14,668 nucleotides of DNA from Baffinella frigidus (Eukaryota > Cryptophyceae > Cryptomonadales > Baffinellaceae). Below, in pieces: positions 1-7,740 of the stretch (positions within the stretch are counted from its first letter, which is position 1; every line of letters starts with the position of its first letter). The position numbers and the translations under genes are program-made. The stretch spans positions 1,359,682 through 1,374,349 of the forward strand of contig MU646309.1 in NCBI GenBank assembly GCA_026770585.1. Direction: 5' to 3'. Below the pieces are notes generated by a model. It was not told the DNA's origin, ran no database searches, and was given only the letters and a program-made list of their open reading frames with translations.

Positions 1-236
1 GGTGCAGGGTGCAGGGTTCAGGGTGCAGGGTGCAGGGTTCAGGGTTCGGGGTGTAGGGTTAAGAGGTCAGGGTTTGGGGTTTAGGGTGTAGGGTGTAGGG
101 TGCGGGGTTTAGGGTTAAGAGGTCAGGGTTTAGGGTTCAGGGTTTAGGGTGAAAAGGTCCGAATTTAGGGTTCAGGGTTCAGGGTGTAGGATTTGGGGTT
201 TAGGGTTTAGGGTTAAGGGTTTAGGGTTTACAGTTT
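1..236. repeat. Degenerate telomere-like heptamer array
   Basis: G/T-rich strand made of drifting 6-8 base units such as GGGTTCA, GGGTGCA, GGGTTTA and GGGTGTA. These are variants of TTTAGGG, the telomere repeat of plants and many algae. The units are too diverged for an active telomere end, so I read this as an interstitial or decayed array. Open frames across it are repeat translation. Confidence 0.85.
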
Positions 237-317
237 GTGGAGTGAGGAAGGGGGCCTCGGAGGGGTCGGAGAACATGCGGATTGGCGCGTCGGTTGAGAC
301 CTGTTGCGGGGCGGGGC

Positions 318-541
318 TATCACCACCACCACCAACACAAACACAAACACCACCAACACAAACACCAACACCACCAACACCAACACCAACACCAACACCA
401 ACACCAACACCACCACCAACACAGGCACAAACGCAAACACAAACACAAACACAAACACAAACACAAACACAAAAACAAAAACAAACAAAAACAAAAAAAC
501 AAACACAAACACAAACACAAACACAATCACAAGCACAAACG
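318..541. repeat. C/A hexanucleotide microsatellite
   Basis: About 220 bases of CACCAA and then CACAAA hexamers with a short CAAAAA-rich patch near 470-505. The strand has almost no G or T. It is open in several frames on both strands, giving Thr/Gln, His/Asn and Cys/Val-rich readings, so openness here is not evidence of coding. Confidence 0.9.
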
Positions 542-1390
542 TTGCAGAGTAGGAACGAAGGGCCCTCGACCAACACCAAAAAACGCCCTTCCTGTGTGAG
601 TCGGCGTATACGCCCTTAACAAATACATCATATGGTCGTTTGACTGCGCGGTAGTGCTCGCAGGGGTTTAACTAGGCGTAAGTGTGGATGCCCCAATTCA
701 GGCATCAACCTAATTCCGGCGTTCCGAAGCACACTACTGTGTCGCATACCGTACCACCCCACAGGAACTGCGCGGTGTATCATCGCGTCCCGCCTCGTGC
801 CCCTCTGCCAGCGCTTGGCTGGCAGGGGTTTGACTGCGCGGGAGGCGTATATGTTGCTGACACGGACCGACGTGTGACGTATTGGGTTACGTGTTCACTC
901 GGCGTAATCATTTTGACCAACCAGAGGCTGTTCCTGCAGGTGGTAAAACCCCGCTCGGTCTACTTCTCTTCTCGCGGTCGTGCAAACCCTCCCCAGTTCC
1001 TAGCTCTGTCCCTGTCTATGTGGGCTCACCGATTGGTGAGCCCGGGCTCTTTCCCGCTCAAACATCGAGGGATGTGGTCCACACACCCGGCATGTCAACG
1101 TAAGAATAGTCAGCCAACCCGAGTGAGGCAGAGCTAGGGTTCTGTTTCGTGCTGCAGGTATATCAAGTGATGATGCTTCTTCCTCTAAAGTTTCGCTATG
1201 CTCCTTTGTCAATTGTACTCACCGCGATGAAGCCCGGCGAGAGAGAGAGAGGCATGACAAATCAGAAGCTGCTCCTGCCCCTGGTACATCCCCAGTTTAC
1301 TGCCCTCGAGCAAACCCTTCCCGGTTCGGGCAAGAAAGCAGACCGCGATGAGGCCCGGCGAGAGAGGCGCGATGGCGCGCGGCACGTCGC
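542..1390. other. Stretch without a recognisable gene
   Basis: Short open frames only, none with a recognisable domain or a convincing exon pattern. It holds the minus-strand copy of a dispersed repeat (1004-1137). It also has a direct repeat of about 30 bases: the string ending CCCGGCGAGAGAG occurs at about 1221-1252 and again at about 1342-1371. Confidence 0.6.
1004..1137 (-). repeat. Dispersed repeat, copy 1
   Basis: The reverse complement aligns with 6232-6377. Shared blocks are CTAGCTCTGCCTC, a diverged TATTCT..GTTGAC segment, CCCGGGCTC with GGTGAGCC, and GGGACAGAG. The two copies differ by substitutions and small indels. No coding function is evident; a short non-autonomous mobile repeat is the likeliest reading. 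Confidence 0.6.
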
Positions 1391-1397
1391 GGAGAAC

Positions 1398-1675
1398 CAC
1401 TCTCCGCACCGACCTGCAGGACGCGTCGTGTTAGGCTTGCACGGTGTCTTCTTCATTTCTTTTTCGATCACTCTCCGCACCGACCTGCAGGACGCGTCTT
1501 GTTAGGCTCAACGCACCTGGGGGGGGCGTCGTGTTGGGCGTACACGGTGTTGCCCACACAACCCGTGTGGTTCTATTGTTGACTGACCCCGGGAGTGTTT
1601 TGTACGAACTGCTCTCTGCACCGACCTGCTGGAGGCAGCTTGTTAGGCTTACACGCCGTCTTCTTCTTTTCTGCT
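1398..1675. repeat. Three to four copies of a 45-60 bp module
   Basis: The module reads roughly CACTCTCCGCACCGACCTGC, then AGGACGCGTCGTGTTAGGC and a pyrimidine-rich tail. It starts at about 1398, 1469 and 1610, with a partial copy at about 1527-1552 containing GCGTCGTGTTGGGC. Spacing is irregular, so this is not a simple tandem repeat. The third copy leads into the foldback element at 1700. Confidence 0.65.
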
Positions 1676-1699
1676 TCTTCTTCTTCGTCGTCTACTACT

Positions 1700-1855
1700 T
1701 CTTTATGACCCTCAGAGCCTTTTGAAAAGTTATCAACTGAACAACCTGCCACCACTTGCGTCGGAGGTTCCGACGCAAGTCGGAAGGTTCTGACGCAAGT
1801 GGTGGCAGGTTGTTCAGTTGATAACTTTTCAAAGGGCTCTGAGGTTCATAAAGAT
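1700..1855. mobile_element. Foldback (inverted-repeat) element
   Basis: Two arms of about 62 bases, 1700-1762 and 1792-1855, are near-perfect reverse complements; the core GTTATCAACTGAACAACC pairs with GGTTGTTCAGTTGATAAC. The 29-base spacer holds a second hairpin based on TTGCGTCGG and CCGACGCAA. No coding capacity. It resembles a MITE or foldback element; I could not define a target-site duplication. Confidence 0.75.
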
Positions 1856-1859
1856 GTGA

Positions 1860-1883
1860 GGCAACCCAAAGCTTTGGGTTGCC
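1860..1883. repeat. 24-bp perfect palindrome
   Basis: GGCAACCCAAAG is followed directly by its reverse complement CTTTGGGTTGCC, just outside the right arm of the preceding foldback element. It could be part of that element's end or a cruciform-forming site. Confidence 0.7.
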
Positions 1884-2163
1884 CAAAGAAACCATGTTGC
1901 GCGAGTGTTGACCAAACCCGGGCGTGGTGTGAACACGGACGATACCTGATCCGGACGGTGTGTTTACTAGAAAGAGGAAACCTTTGTGGAGTCAACAGTC
2001 GTGCGGGGGGGGGGGGGCGTGTGAAGCAATTCCAGATCGGGCGCCCGTTTCTGCCCCCCTCGATGATGGCGCCCTAACCCCTCAACCCTAACTCAGGTGT
2101 GTTGACCACGGTTGGATGCCATCTCGTCTGGGTCTGAGTGACCGGATGTTCCCCGCTCGGCCT
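1884..2163. other. Stretch without a recognisable gene
   Basis: No domain or exon pattern seen. It includes a G homopolymer at about 2006-2017, a likely site of sequencing or length uncertainty. Confidence 0.5.
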
Positions 2164-2695
2164 GAACCCTAAACTCTAAACCCTAAACTCGAAACTCTAC
2201 ACCCTACACCCTACACCCTACACCCTACACCCTACACCCTACACCCTACACCCTATACCCTATACCCTATACCCTATACCCTATACCATATACCCTATAC
2301 CCTATACCCTACACCCTATACCCTATACCCTACACCCTATACCCTATACCCTACACCCTATACCCTATACCCTATACCCTATACCCTATACCATATACCC
2401 TATACCCTATACCCTACACCCTATACCCTATACCCTATACCCTATACCCTGTACCCTATACCTGATACCCTATACCCTATACCATATACCCTATACCCTA
2501 TACCCTATACCTGATACCCTATACCCTATACCTGATACCCTACACCCTATACCCTATACCCTATACCCTATACCCTATACCCTATACCCTATACTCTATA
2601 CCCTATACCCTCTCCCCTATACCCTCTCCCCTCTCCCCTACACCCTATACCCTATACCATATACCATATACCATATACCCTATACCCTATACCCA
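2164..2695. repeat. CCCTATA/CCCTACA heptamer satellite
   Basis: About 530 bases of 7-base units. It opens with CCCTAAA-like units, passes through a run of CCCTACA, then is mostly CCCTATA with occasional CATATAC and CTGATAC variants and CCCTCTC units near 2610-2640. The period equals that of the CCCTAAA telomere repeat, with one or two substitutions fixed. The minus-strand WD40 reading frame runs into it, so its right edge marks the 3' side of that gene. Confidence 0.95.
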
Positions 2696-2822
2696 CGAGA
2701 ACGCAGAGCGCATCGGAACACTCCTCGAACACAGGGTGTTCGACATGCGGTAGTGGACTACAGCAGGCCCTAGGGAACCCACGACAACGATCGCTACGCC
2801 ACACCACTGCCCCGCGCCACAC

Positions 2823-4535
2823 CTGAGCTCCACGGCGCATCCGTCCCCACCGCGCACGAGCGCCACAAGCACGCCCCCCCGCTCCGTGACGCACAGCGAC
2901 GTCCGCCCCCCGCGCACATCCCACACCATCCCCCCGCACGCCGCCCCGCCCAGATCCGCCGCGATGCCTCCTACCCGCGCCACTGGCTCCTCCTCCGGGG
3001 ATGAGGGGGTGGGGGATGGGGTGGAGCGGCTGCTGGGTTTGGAGGGCTTGGGTTCGAGGGCGACGCGGAGCAGGGCGAGGCCTGTGGTGAAGGTCACTGC
3101 CAGCAGGCCGGGGTCCTCCTGCACGGCAGGACGCACGTTTGTGGTATAAATTAACCACAAACTGAGTGGAATAAAGTTTGGTGGTCCCGCATTCAAGTCG
3201 GGTCCGTGAATCTGGGGTTGAAGGGGTGTGCGATTCGCCCTCGTGGAAAGACACCGTGCGGGTTATGGACGCATGGTTTCCGGGGGAAAGGGCGTGATTG
3301 CTCCAGGGAGGACGTACCGGATGCCATCCCACCGGGGGTCCCTTCCATGTTGGCAGAAATCCTCGCCCAGTCTCGCACAGGCCTCGCAAAGCCTCAAGGG
3401 CGTGAGTTTTCCAGGGGGGACGTACCGGATGCCAGCACAGCGAGCGGAACCGCGCCTCCCGCCCCCCCGCGTGCGCCGACCCTGGGAGGAGGGCGCTGAG
3501 GGGGAGCGAGGCCGCGGGCGCAATCGACACCCTCCCGTGCGCCAACCCAGCCTGCAGAGAGAGGGAACGCCTTGGTTGAACAGCTGGCGGTGAAATGAAC
3601 TGAAAAACGAAGACAGTCCTCGACGAAACACGGGTGTGGGGAGTGGCTGGCATTCGGAGGGCAGCGAGCGCCTGTCTGTCGTGTCTCGTTATCGGGCGTG
3701 GCAACCCCCCTAGCAAAGTGTTGACCCTGCAGCCCGCGAATAAAAACGTCAGCAGACACCTCGCACCCTGAGGACTCTAGCACAAGCCACACACCCTACA
3801 CGTGTGCCTTCTCCCGCCCCTCCCTCAGCCGAATACCCAGAATTTGCGCCCGAGGGGAACCAACCTTCCAAATGCGCACCCCCCCGCTGCCACCATCCGC
3901 CACCACCTCCCAGCCCCCCGCGGCGCCTTTCCCGGACGAGCCATCGCCGGCGGCGCAGCAGCTCCACCCCACCTCGCCGATGTCCCACTCGCTCTCGACC
4001 AGCAACGTCGCCCCAACCTCCACGCCCGGAGACGACTGCCCCGCAGCCGCGTCGCTCGCTGTTCCTCCCCCACTAGCCCGGACCTCCACGATCATGAATC
4101 CCCCGAGTGCACGCGCGCTTCCGCCGGGAGGGGGGCGGCTGGGAGGAGGTGGGGCAGGACAGGGCATCGCGAGGAGAGTGGAGGAAGGGGAGAGGGAAGG
4201 AGGGAGATTGTTGCGCCCTGGGCGGACCGAGCCGTCATCCTGAAACGTTGGGGACGGGCCGTGCCGTGGTGGTCAGTGCTAAGCGGCGTTGAGGTTCCCA
4301 GCAGTGCTCAATTCCCTCCTGTGTCAAGTATCTGTCAAGTAGGGTTTCAATGTGAAGCCGCAAGAAGACCCAGAAACTCAGAGGATGCCTCCTCCCCATC
4401 CTGGGAACGATGGCGCGGAGACGCTCACCTGCAGCTTGGCAGCGCGCAACCCCCCCAGCTCAATCGTTTCCATCTCCTTCGCAGACCCAAAGTCCCAGCG
4501 AGAGAGGGCACACCGTCGCACACGGCGCACAACAC
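2823..4535 (-). CDS. AAAS: Aladin-like WD40 nucleoporin, partial multi-exon gene
   Basis: Predicted minus-strand exons are 4535-4429, 3551-3426 and 3118-2823. The second and third join in phase 0 across a GT-AG intron (acceptor CCGTGCAG) to read FRSLCWHP-EDPGLLAV, a WD40 blade strand. The third exon also has a VGGIAADL..MVWDVRGGR segment followed by VLVALVRG..CAVELRCG. This order matches what I remember of the C-terminal third of Aladin: CWSPDG, VADLSE, MVWDPSGER, then a hydrophobic strand and FELLPCG. The first exon encodes RWDFGSAKEMETIELGGL before a strong CAG-GTGAGC donor. Aladin is a nuclear-pore scaffold protein anchored through NDC1. The last exon probably ends at an AG-GTGTGG donor at 2823; read on, it stops at 2687 inside the satellite. 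N-terminal blades and the C-terminus are not visible, so the copy may be truncated. Another WD40 family is possible. Confidence 0.55.
3291..3434. repeat. 108-bp-offset duplication copying a splice donor
   Basis: The segment GGCGTGA.. to CGTACCGGATGCCA at 3291-3326 recurs at 3399-3434, exactly 108 bases on. On the minus strand each copy contains GGCATCCG-GTACGTCC. The right copy is the end of the WD40 exon (last base 3426); the left copy lies inside the following intron (potential last exon base 3318). The interval is open in frame. Confidence 0.75.
3799..4138 (-). CDS. Candidate extra exon in the WD40 gene; strand uncertain
   Basis: Minus-strand frame open from 4167 to a stop at 3796, preceded by a pyrimidine-rich acceptor (CCTCCTCCCAG, ending 4139). 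It reads with G-first codons and segments such as LLVESEWDIGEVGW and GGSGGVRIWKVG; the VRIWKV string looks like a WD40 strand. Against it: the acceptor starts the frame one base off the phase-0 joins of the neighbouring exons, and those exons can join without it. The plus strand is also open (3872-4243), giving a Pro/Ser/Thr/Ala-rich disordered reading behind a CTCCCTCAG acceptor. Third codon positions coincide on the two strands, so base composition cannot decide. I lean to the minus strand. Confidence 0.35.
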
Positions 4536-4667
4536 CTGGAGGGCTCCGAGCAGCCACACCAGCCTCTCAGATGCTGTTTCGTGTGCCCTGTCACAAGACG
4601 ACGAACAGACAAGCAGCTGGACCCTCTAGAGCTGCGATCAAGAGTCCCAGAATCTCGTTTGACCATC

Positions 4668-4820
4668 ACCACGCAGGGCCCTTCGGGGGGTATTCCAGGG
4701 TCGCCCTTTGAGCCGTTGGGTCGCCCTTGGAGCCGTTTTCTTCCCAAAATTGACTTTTGAATACCATTTCCTCAAAAAAAATGACTTTGGAATACCCCCC
4801 CCTCCAGCCCTGCGTGGAAC
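4668..4820. mobile_element. Short inverted-repeat element between the two genes
   Basis: CCACGCAGGGC..GGGGGGTATTCCA at 4669-4705 reappears inverted at about 4772-4820, as TGGAATACCCCCCC..CCAGCCCTGCGTGG. Between them are a local direct repeat (GGGTCGCCCTTTGAGCCGTT, then GGGTCGCCCTTGGAGCCGTT) and two related GAATACC strings. Non-coding. It lies just before the likely start of the Gln-rich gene and overlaps the upstream extension of that open frame, which is why I place the start downstream at 4885. Confidence 0.6.
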
Positions 4821-4884
4821 GAGGTCTCCGTCGGGCTGCGTTCGCAACCATCTCTCTCTCCGCCGCAAGCACCAGGAGGCGCAG

Positions 4885-6982
4885 ATGGACGCCGCGGAGG
4901 GGGGGGGCTCGCCATCCGGGCAGTCCCAGCAGCTGGAGAACACGCCGCCAGCTGGGCAGGTGCAGCAGCTGGGGGGGCTGCCAGCTGGGCAGGTCCAGCT
5001 GGGGGGCTTCAACCCCAATGCGAGCATGCCGGGGGAAGTGTTGAGCGCGGGCACCTCGCCAGCTGAGCAGGCCCAGCAGCTTGGGGGCATGCCAGCTGGG
5101 GGGCAGGTCCAGCAGCTGGGGGGCATGAGCAACAATGCGGGCATGCCGGGGGGGGCAGCGTTGATCGCGGGCACCTCGCCCGCCGGGCAGGCCCAGCAGC
5201 TGGGGGGTATGCCAGCTGGGGGGCAGGTCCAGCAGCTGGGGGGCATGAGCAACAATGCGGGCATGCCGGGGGGGGCAGCGTTGATCGCGGGCACCTCGCC
5301 CGACGGGCAGGCCCAGCAGCTGGGGGGTATGCCAGCTGGGGAGCAGGTCCAGCCGGGGGACATGAACCCACTGGCGGGAATGCTGGGGGGGGCAGGCACG
5401 AATCCCGCAGATCAGCTGCAGCAGCTACTCCAGCATCACCAGCAGATGCAGCATCGTCAGCAGCTCCACGCCCTCGTGCAGGTGAGCCAAAATAGACGAT
5501 GCTGCATCTGTTGGTGACGAGCTGCATCTGCTGGTGACAGCAGCTCCACGCCCTCGTGCAGGTGCAGACGCAGCTGGTGCAGGCTCAAGCCCAGGCTGTG
5601 CTGCGCGCCCAGCAACAGCAAGCCCACGCGCAACAGCACGCGCAACAGCACGCGCAACAGCAGGCTCACTCTCAGGCGCATTTAGCTTTCCATGCTCAGC
5701 TACAAGCGGCGCAGCTGCAGGCTCAGCTGCACGCGCAGGCACAATCGGGGGGGGTCGTCGATGAGGGGCCTCCGCCCGCGGAGCTCCTAGGGCTGCAGCC
5801 GCCGCTGGACCACGGGGCGAAGCAGCAGGTGCTCCAGCTGGCGGCGGCGATGTACCCAGGGGGGGTGTCGCGCGCCGCCCCCGGGGGGGACACGTCGCGC
5901 CGCAAGGTGCTGGACAGGCTCCTGACGCTCGAGGGGCTCTGGGCGGCACCGGTGATCACCTCTCCCTCTCCGTAGGGTGCATGGTTCCAGAAGAGTCGCC
6001 TGAGGGTTTCTCTCCGTGGAGGGTAGGGCCTCCCTACATGGTGGCCATGCTGGTAGTGATGCGAGTGGAGGCGTGATCCATTAGATTTAGGGTGTGGGGT
6101 GTGGGGGTTTAGTGTTGGGGTTTCGGGTTTGGGATTTAAGATTTAAGGAGTTGCTGTCTTTGAAGTCGCCGAACCCGCGGTCCTGTCTCCCCATCTCTTG
6201 TTCGCAGAAGCCCCTCGCTTGTCGTGGAAGTCTAGCTCTGCCTCTCTCGGGTCCATTCACTATTCTCAAGTTGACCTGCTGTGTTCGCGGTTAGTATTCG
6301 AGAAGAACCCGACAACTTTGGCGCGTGAAAGAACCCGGGCTCGCCAAGTTGGTGAGCCAAAATAGACTGGGACAGAGCAAGAAAGCATCCGCCAACAAAG
6401 CTCTAGCATGAGGGGTCGGGCGAGACTAGGGTAGGGTGGGGCTAGGGCGCAGGGTGTGAGGCACATTCTTTCGAGAAATCGACGTGTGTTTCCTGCTGAG
6501 GCGCCCTGGAGAATGGACCTCGAACCCTCAACCCTGAACCAGAAACCCCACACCCCACACCCCACACCCCACACCCCACACCCCACACCCCAAACCCCAA
6601 ACCCCACACCCCACACCCCACACCCCACACCCCACACCCCAAACCCCAGACCCCAAACCCCAAACCCCAAACCCTAAACCCCAAACTCCAAACCCTCACC
6701 TCCAACCTCTGTCCACAGCCAGCATCCGCCGAGTGCTCATCCGAAAGCGAGCCGGAGGAGATCGAAGCCATCAAGCCGAAACCCAAAAAGAAGCGCCCGA
6801 CCCCCGCCGCCCCCGCCCCGAACCCCTCCGCAGCAGCGTTTCGGCAGGGAGGGGACCCTACCGCGACAGCGTTTCGGCAGGGAGGGGCGCCTGTGCAGCA
6901 CTCTATGGCGGCAGCGATGGGCGCGACGGGGGCGGAGGGCGCATTGATTGCGAGCCTGGCTGCGGTGGCGGGGAGGGAGTGA
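4885..6982 (+). CDS. Gln/Gly/Pro-rich disordered protein, three predicted exons
   Basis: Proposed exons are 4885-5481, 5562-5951 and 6719-6982, all phase 0, giving about 416 residues. The first holds 40-residue tandem repeats (PAGQ-QQLGGMPAGGQVQQLGGM type) and ends in a Gln/His run. The second is Gln/Ala/His-rich, then has a short charged segment (SRRKVLDRLLTLEGLWAAP) that may be structured. The third opens acidic (SSESEPEEIEA), continues with the NLS-like KPKPKKKRP, has two FRQGG units and stops at TGA 6980. The poly-Gln, acidic and basic pattern suggests a nuclear protein, perhaps a transcription co-regulator, but I recognise no family. The start is uncertain: ATG 4885 follows a CGCAG that could be an acceptor, and the frame is open back to 4708. 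Without the last splice the second exon stops at 5973-5975. The antisense reading is Cys/Pro-rich and less plausible. Confidence 0.6.
5050..5400 (+). repeat. 120-bp in-frame tandem repeat
   Basis: Units start at about 5050, 5170 and 5290. Units 1 and 2 are nearly identical over 120 bases and share the encoded MSNNAGMPGGAALIAGTSP. Unit 3 diverges after MPAGEQVQ. Partial older units precede them (4910-5049). The near-identity at DNA level points to recent duplication or gene conversion. Confidence 0.85.
5482..5561 (+). other. Predicted 80-nt intron bounded by a duplicated exon end
   Basis: Donor CAG-GTGAGCC at 5482. The last 24 exon bases before it, ending CTCCACGCCCTCGTGCAG, are repeated before 5562. 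The acceptor could therefore be 5561 (80-nt intron) or 5540 (59-nt intron, which re-encodes QLHALVQ); both keep phase 0. Without splicing, the frame stops at 5515-5517. Confidence 0.65.
6082..6140. repeat. Degenerate TTTAGGG-like block in intron 2
   Basis: A short run of GGGTGTG, GGGGTTTAG and GGGTTTGGG units inside the proposed 767-base second intron of the Gln-rich gene. Confidence 0.6.
6232..6377 (+). repeat. Dispersed repeat, copy 2
   Basis: Same repeat as 1004-1137 in opposite orientation. It contains the 17-mer GGTGAGCCAAAATAGAC (6351-6367), which is identical to the donor and 5' end of the 80-nt intron at 5481-5497. It lies within the second intron of the Gln-rich gene. Confidence 0.6.
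6540..6692. repeat. ACCCCAC heptamer array
   Basis: About 20 units of ACCCCAC with ACCCCAA/ACCCCAG variants, ending in ACCCTAA-like units. The reverse complement, GTGGGGT, is another fixed variant of the TTTAGGG period. It ends 25 bases before the acceptor of the third exon of the Gln-rich gene. Confidence 0.9.
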
Positions 6983-7019
6983 CGTCCTTTAGGTCCTTTA
7001 GGTTCTTCGAGCTCCCAAC
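6983..7019 (+). repeat. Truncated copy of the 8597-8983 foldback arm
   Basis: CCTTTAGGTCCTTTAGG followed by TTCTTCGAGCTCCCAACG matches the left arm at about 8617-8657 and the complement of the right arm. It starts right after the stop codon of the Gln-rich gene, so it would lie in the 3' UTR. Confidence 0.7.
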
Positions 7020-7024
7020 GTTGA

Positions 7025-7049
7025 GGGGTGGGTGGGGGTGGGGGTGGGG
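7025..7049 (+). promoter_or_regulatory. G-quadruplex-prone run downstream of a stop codon
   Basis: Five G runs of 3-5 bases, each separated by a single T. This is a textbook G-quadruplex pattern with one-base loops. It lies 43 bases after the Gln-rich gene's stop on the sense strand, so it could form in the 3' UTR; a role in 3'-end processing is inference. Confidence 0.5.
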
Positions 7050-7555
7050 TGTGAATGAAGTGAAGGGAGTGGAGGGCGCGTGCCGCGTCTTGGCTGGGGG
7101 AGAGGGCGCCGTCCTCTTGTGAAGTGATTGCGGGTCCGTGTGAGAGATGCCTTGTCACTACAGGGATACCTCGTGTACAAGGACCCGTTGTAACTTACAA
7201 GGATACCTCGCCTATGAACACCCTTGATCGAGGGTCGGTCGGTCGTCGTGTTCGTAATTGAAGGTACCAGAGGGTTGACTTAACGCGAGATTCAACACTC
7301 TGGTATGATACTGAATTTAATCGAGTTCCCCCTGTACTGAATTTCAATGTACACTCGTACCGGCACGCGCTCAACTCGTCTGGTGCGCTGTCCTTCATTA
7401 GACCCACAGTTAATCTGACTCCGAACCCTCGCCTCCCTCCTCATCCCCCAACCCTCGCCCCCCTCCAACACCCCCCTCCACATCTCCTCGCCCCCGTGGT
7501 TAGGATTCACAATTTCCACAGAATCCCGGTCTCGGCATCCCACGTCAAAACCTGT
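7050..7555. other. Stretch without a recognisable gene
   Basis: No exon pattern or domain. It has a direct repeat of GGATACCTCG (about 7162 and 7201) and a hairpin with 14-base arms, TACCAGAGGGTTGA at 7265-7278 pairing with 7292-7305 (one mismatch). Confidence 0.5.
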
Positions 7556-7740
7556 TTAGGGTTTAGAGTTTAGGGTTCAGGGTTTACTGTTGAGGGTTGA
7601 GGGTTGGGGGTTGGGGGTTGAGGGTTTGGGGTTTGGGGTTTAGGGTTTTGGATTAGGCTTTAGGTTTGAGGCTCTAGGCGTTAGGCTTCAGACTTTAGGC
7701 TGTAGGCTGTAGGCTGTAGGCTTGAGGTATCAGGGTTGAT
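7556..7740. repeat. Degenerate TTTAGGG-like block
   Basis: Drifting units of GGGTTTA, GGGTTGA, GGGTTTG and TAGGCTT/TAGGCTG. The block becomes less G-rich to the right. Confidence 0.8.

Noticed and set aside
149-619. Open frames across the C/A microsatellite, including a Pro/Thr/Gln-rich 156-residue reading
   Set aside because: The frame is open because the strand lacks G and T in the repeat; both strands are open and no domain or splice context supports it.
2164-2695. Possible CRISPR array or true chromosome end
   Set aside because: The 7-base units have no spacers, so it is not CRISPR. Unique gene sequence continues on both sides, so it is not a terminal telomere in this assembly.
2652-3716. 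A single 354-residue minus-strand open frame
   Set aside because: It reads through introns and into the satellite (tail VYGIWYMV is CCCTATA translated). The WD40-like pieces are better explained as separate spliced exons in two frames.
4638-5527. Cys/Pro-rich minus-strand frames opposite the Gln-rich gene
   Set aside because: They are antisense shadows of the 120-bp repeats; the plus strand has the Gln-rich composition, phase-matched splice sites and an NLS-like exon.
6266-7158. Minus-strand frames with VWGLGFGVWGVGC repeats
   Set aside because: They are translation of the ACCCCAC heptamer array and of the antisense of the third Gln-rich exon.
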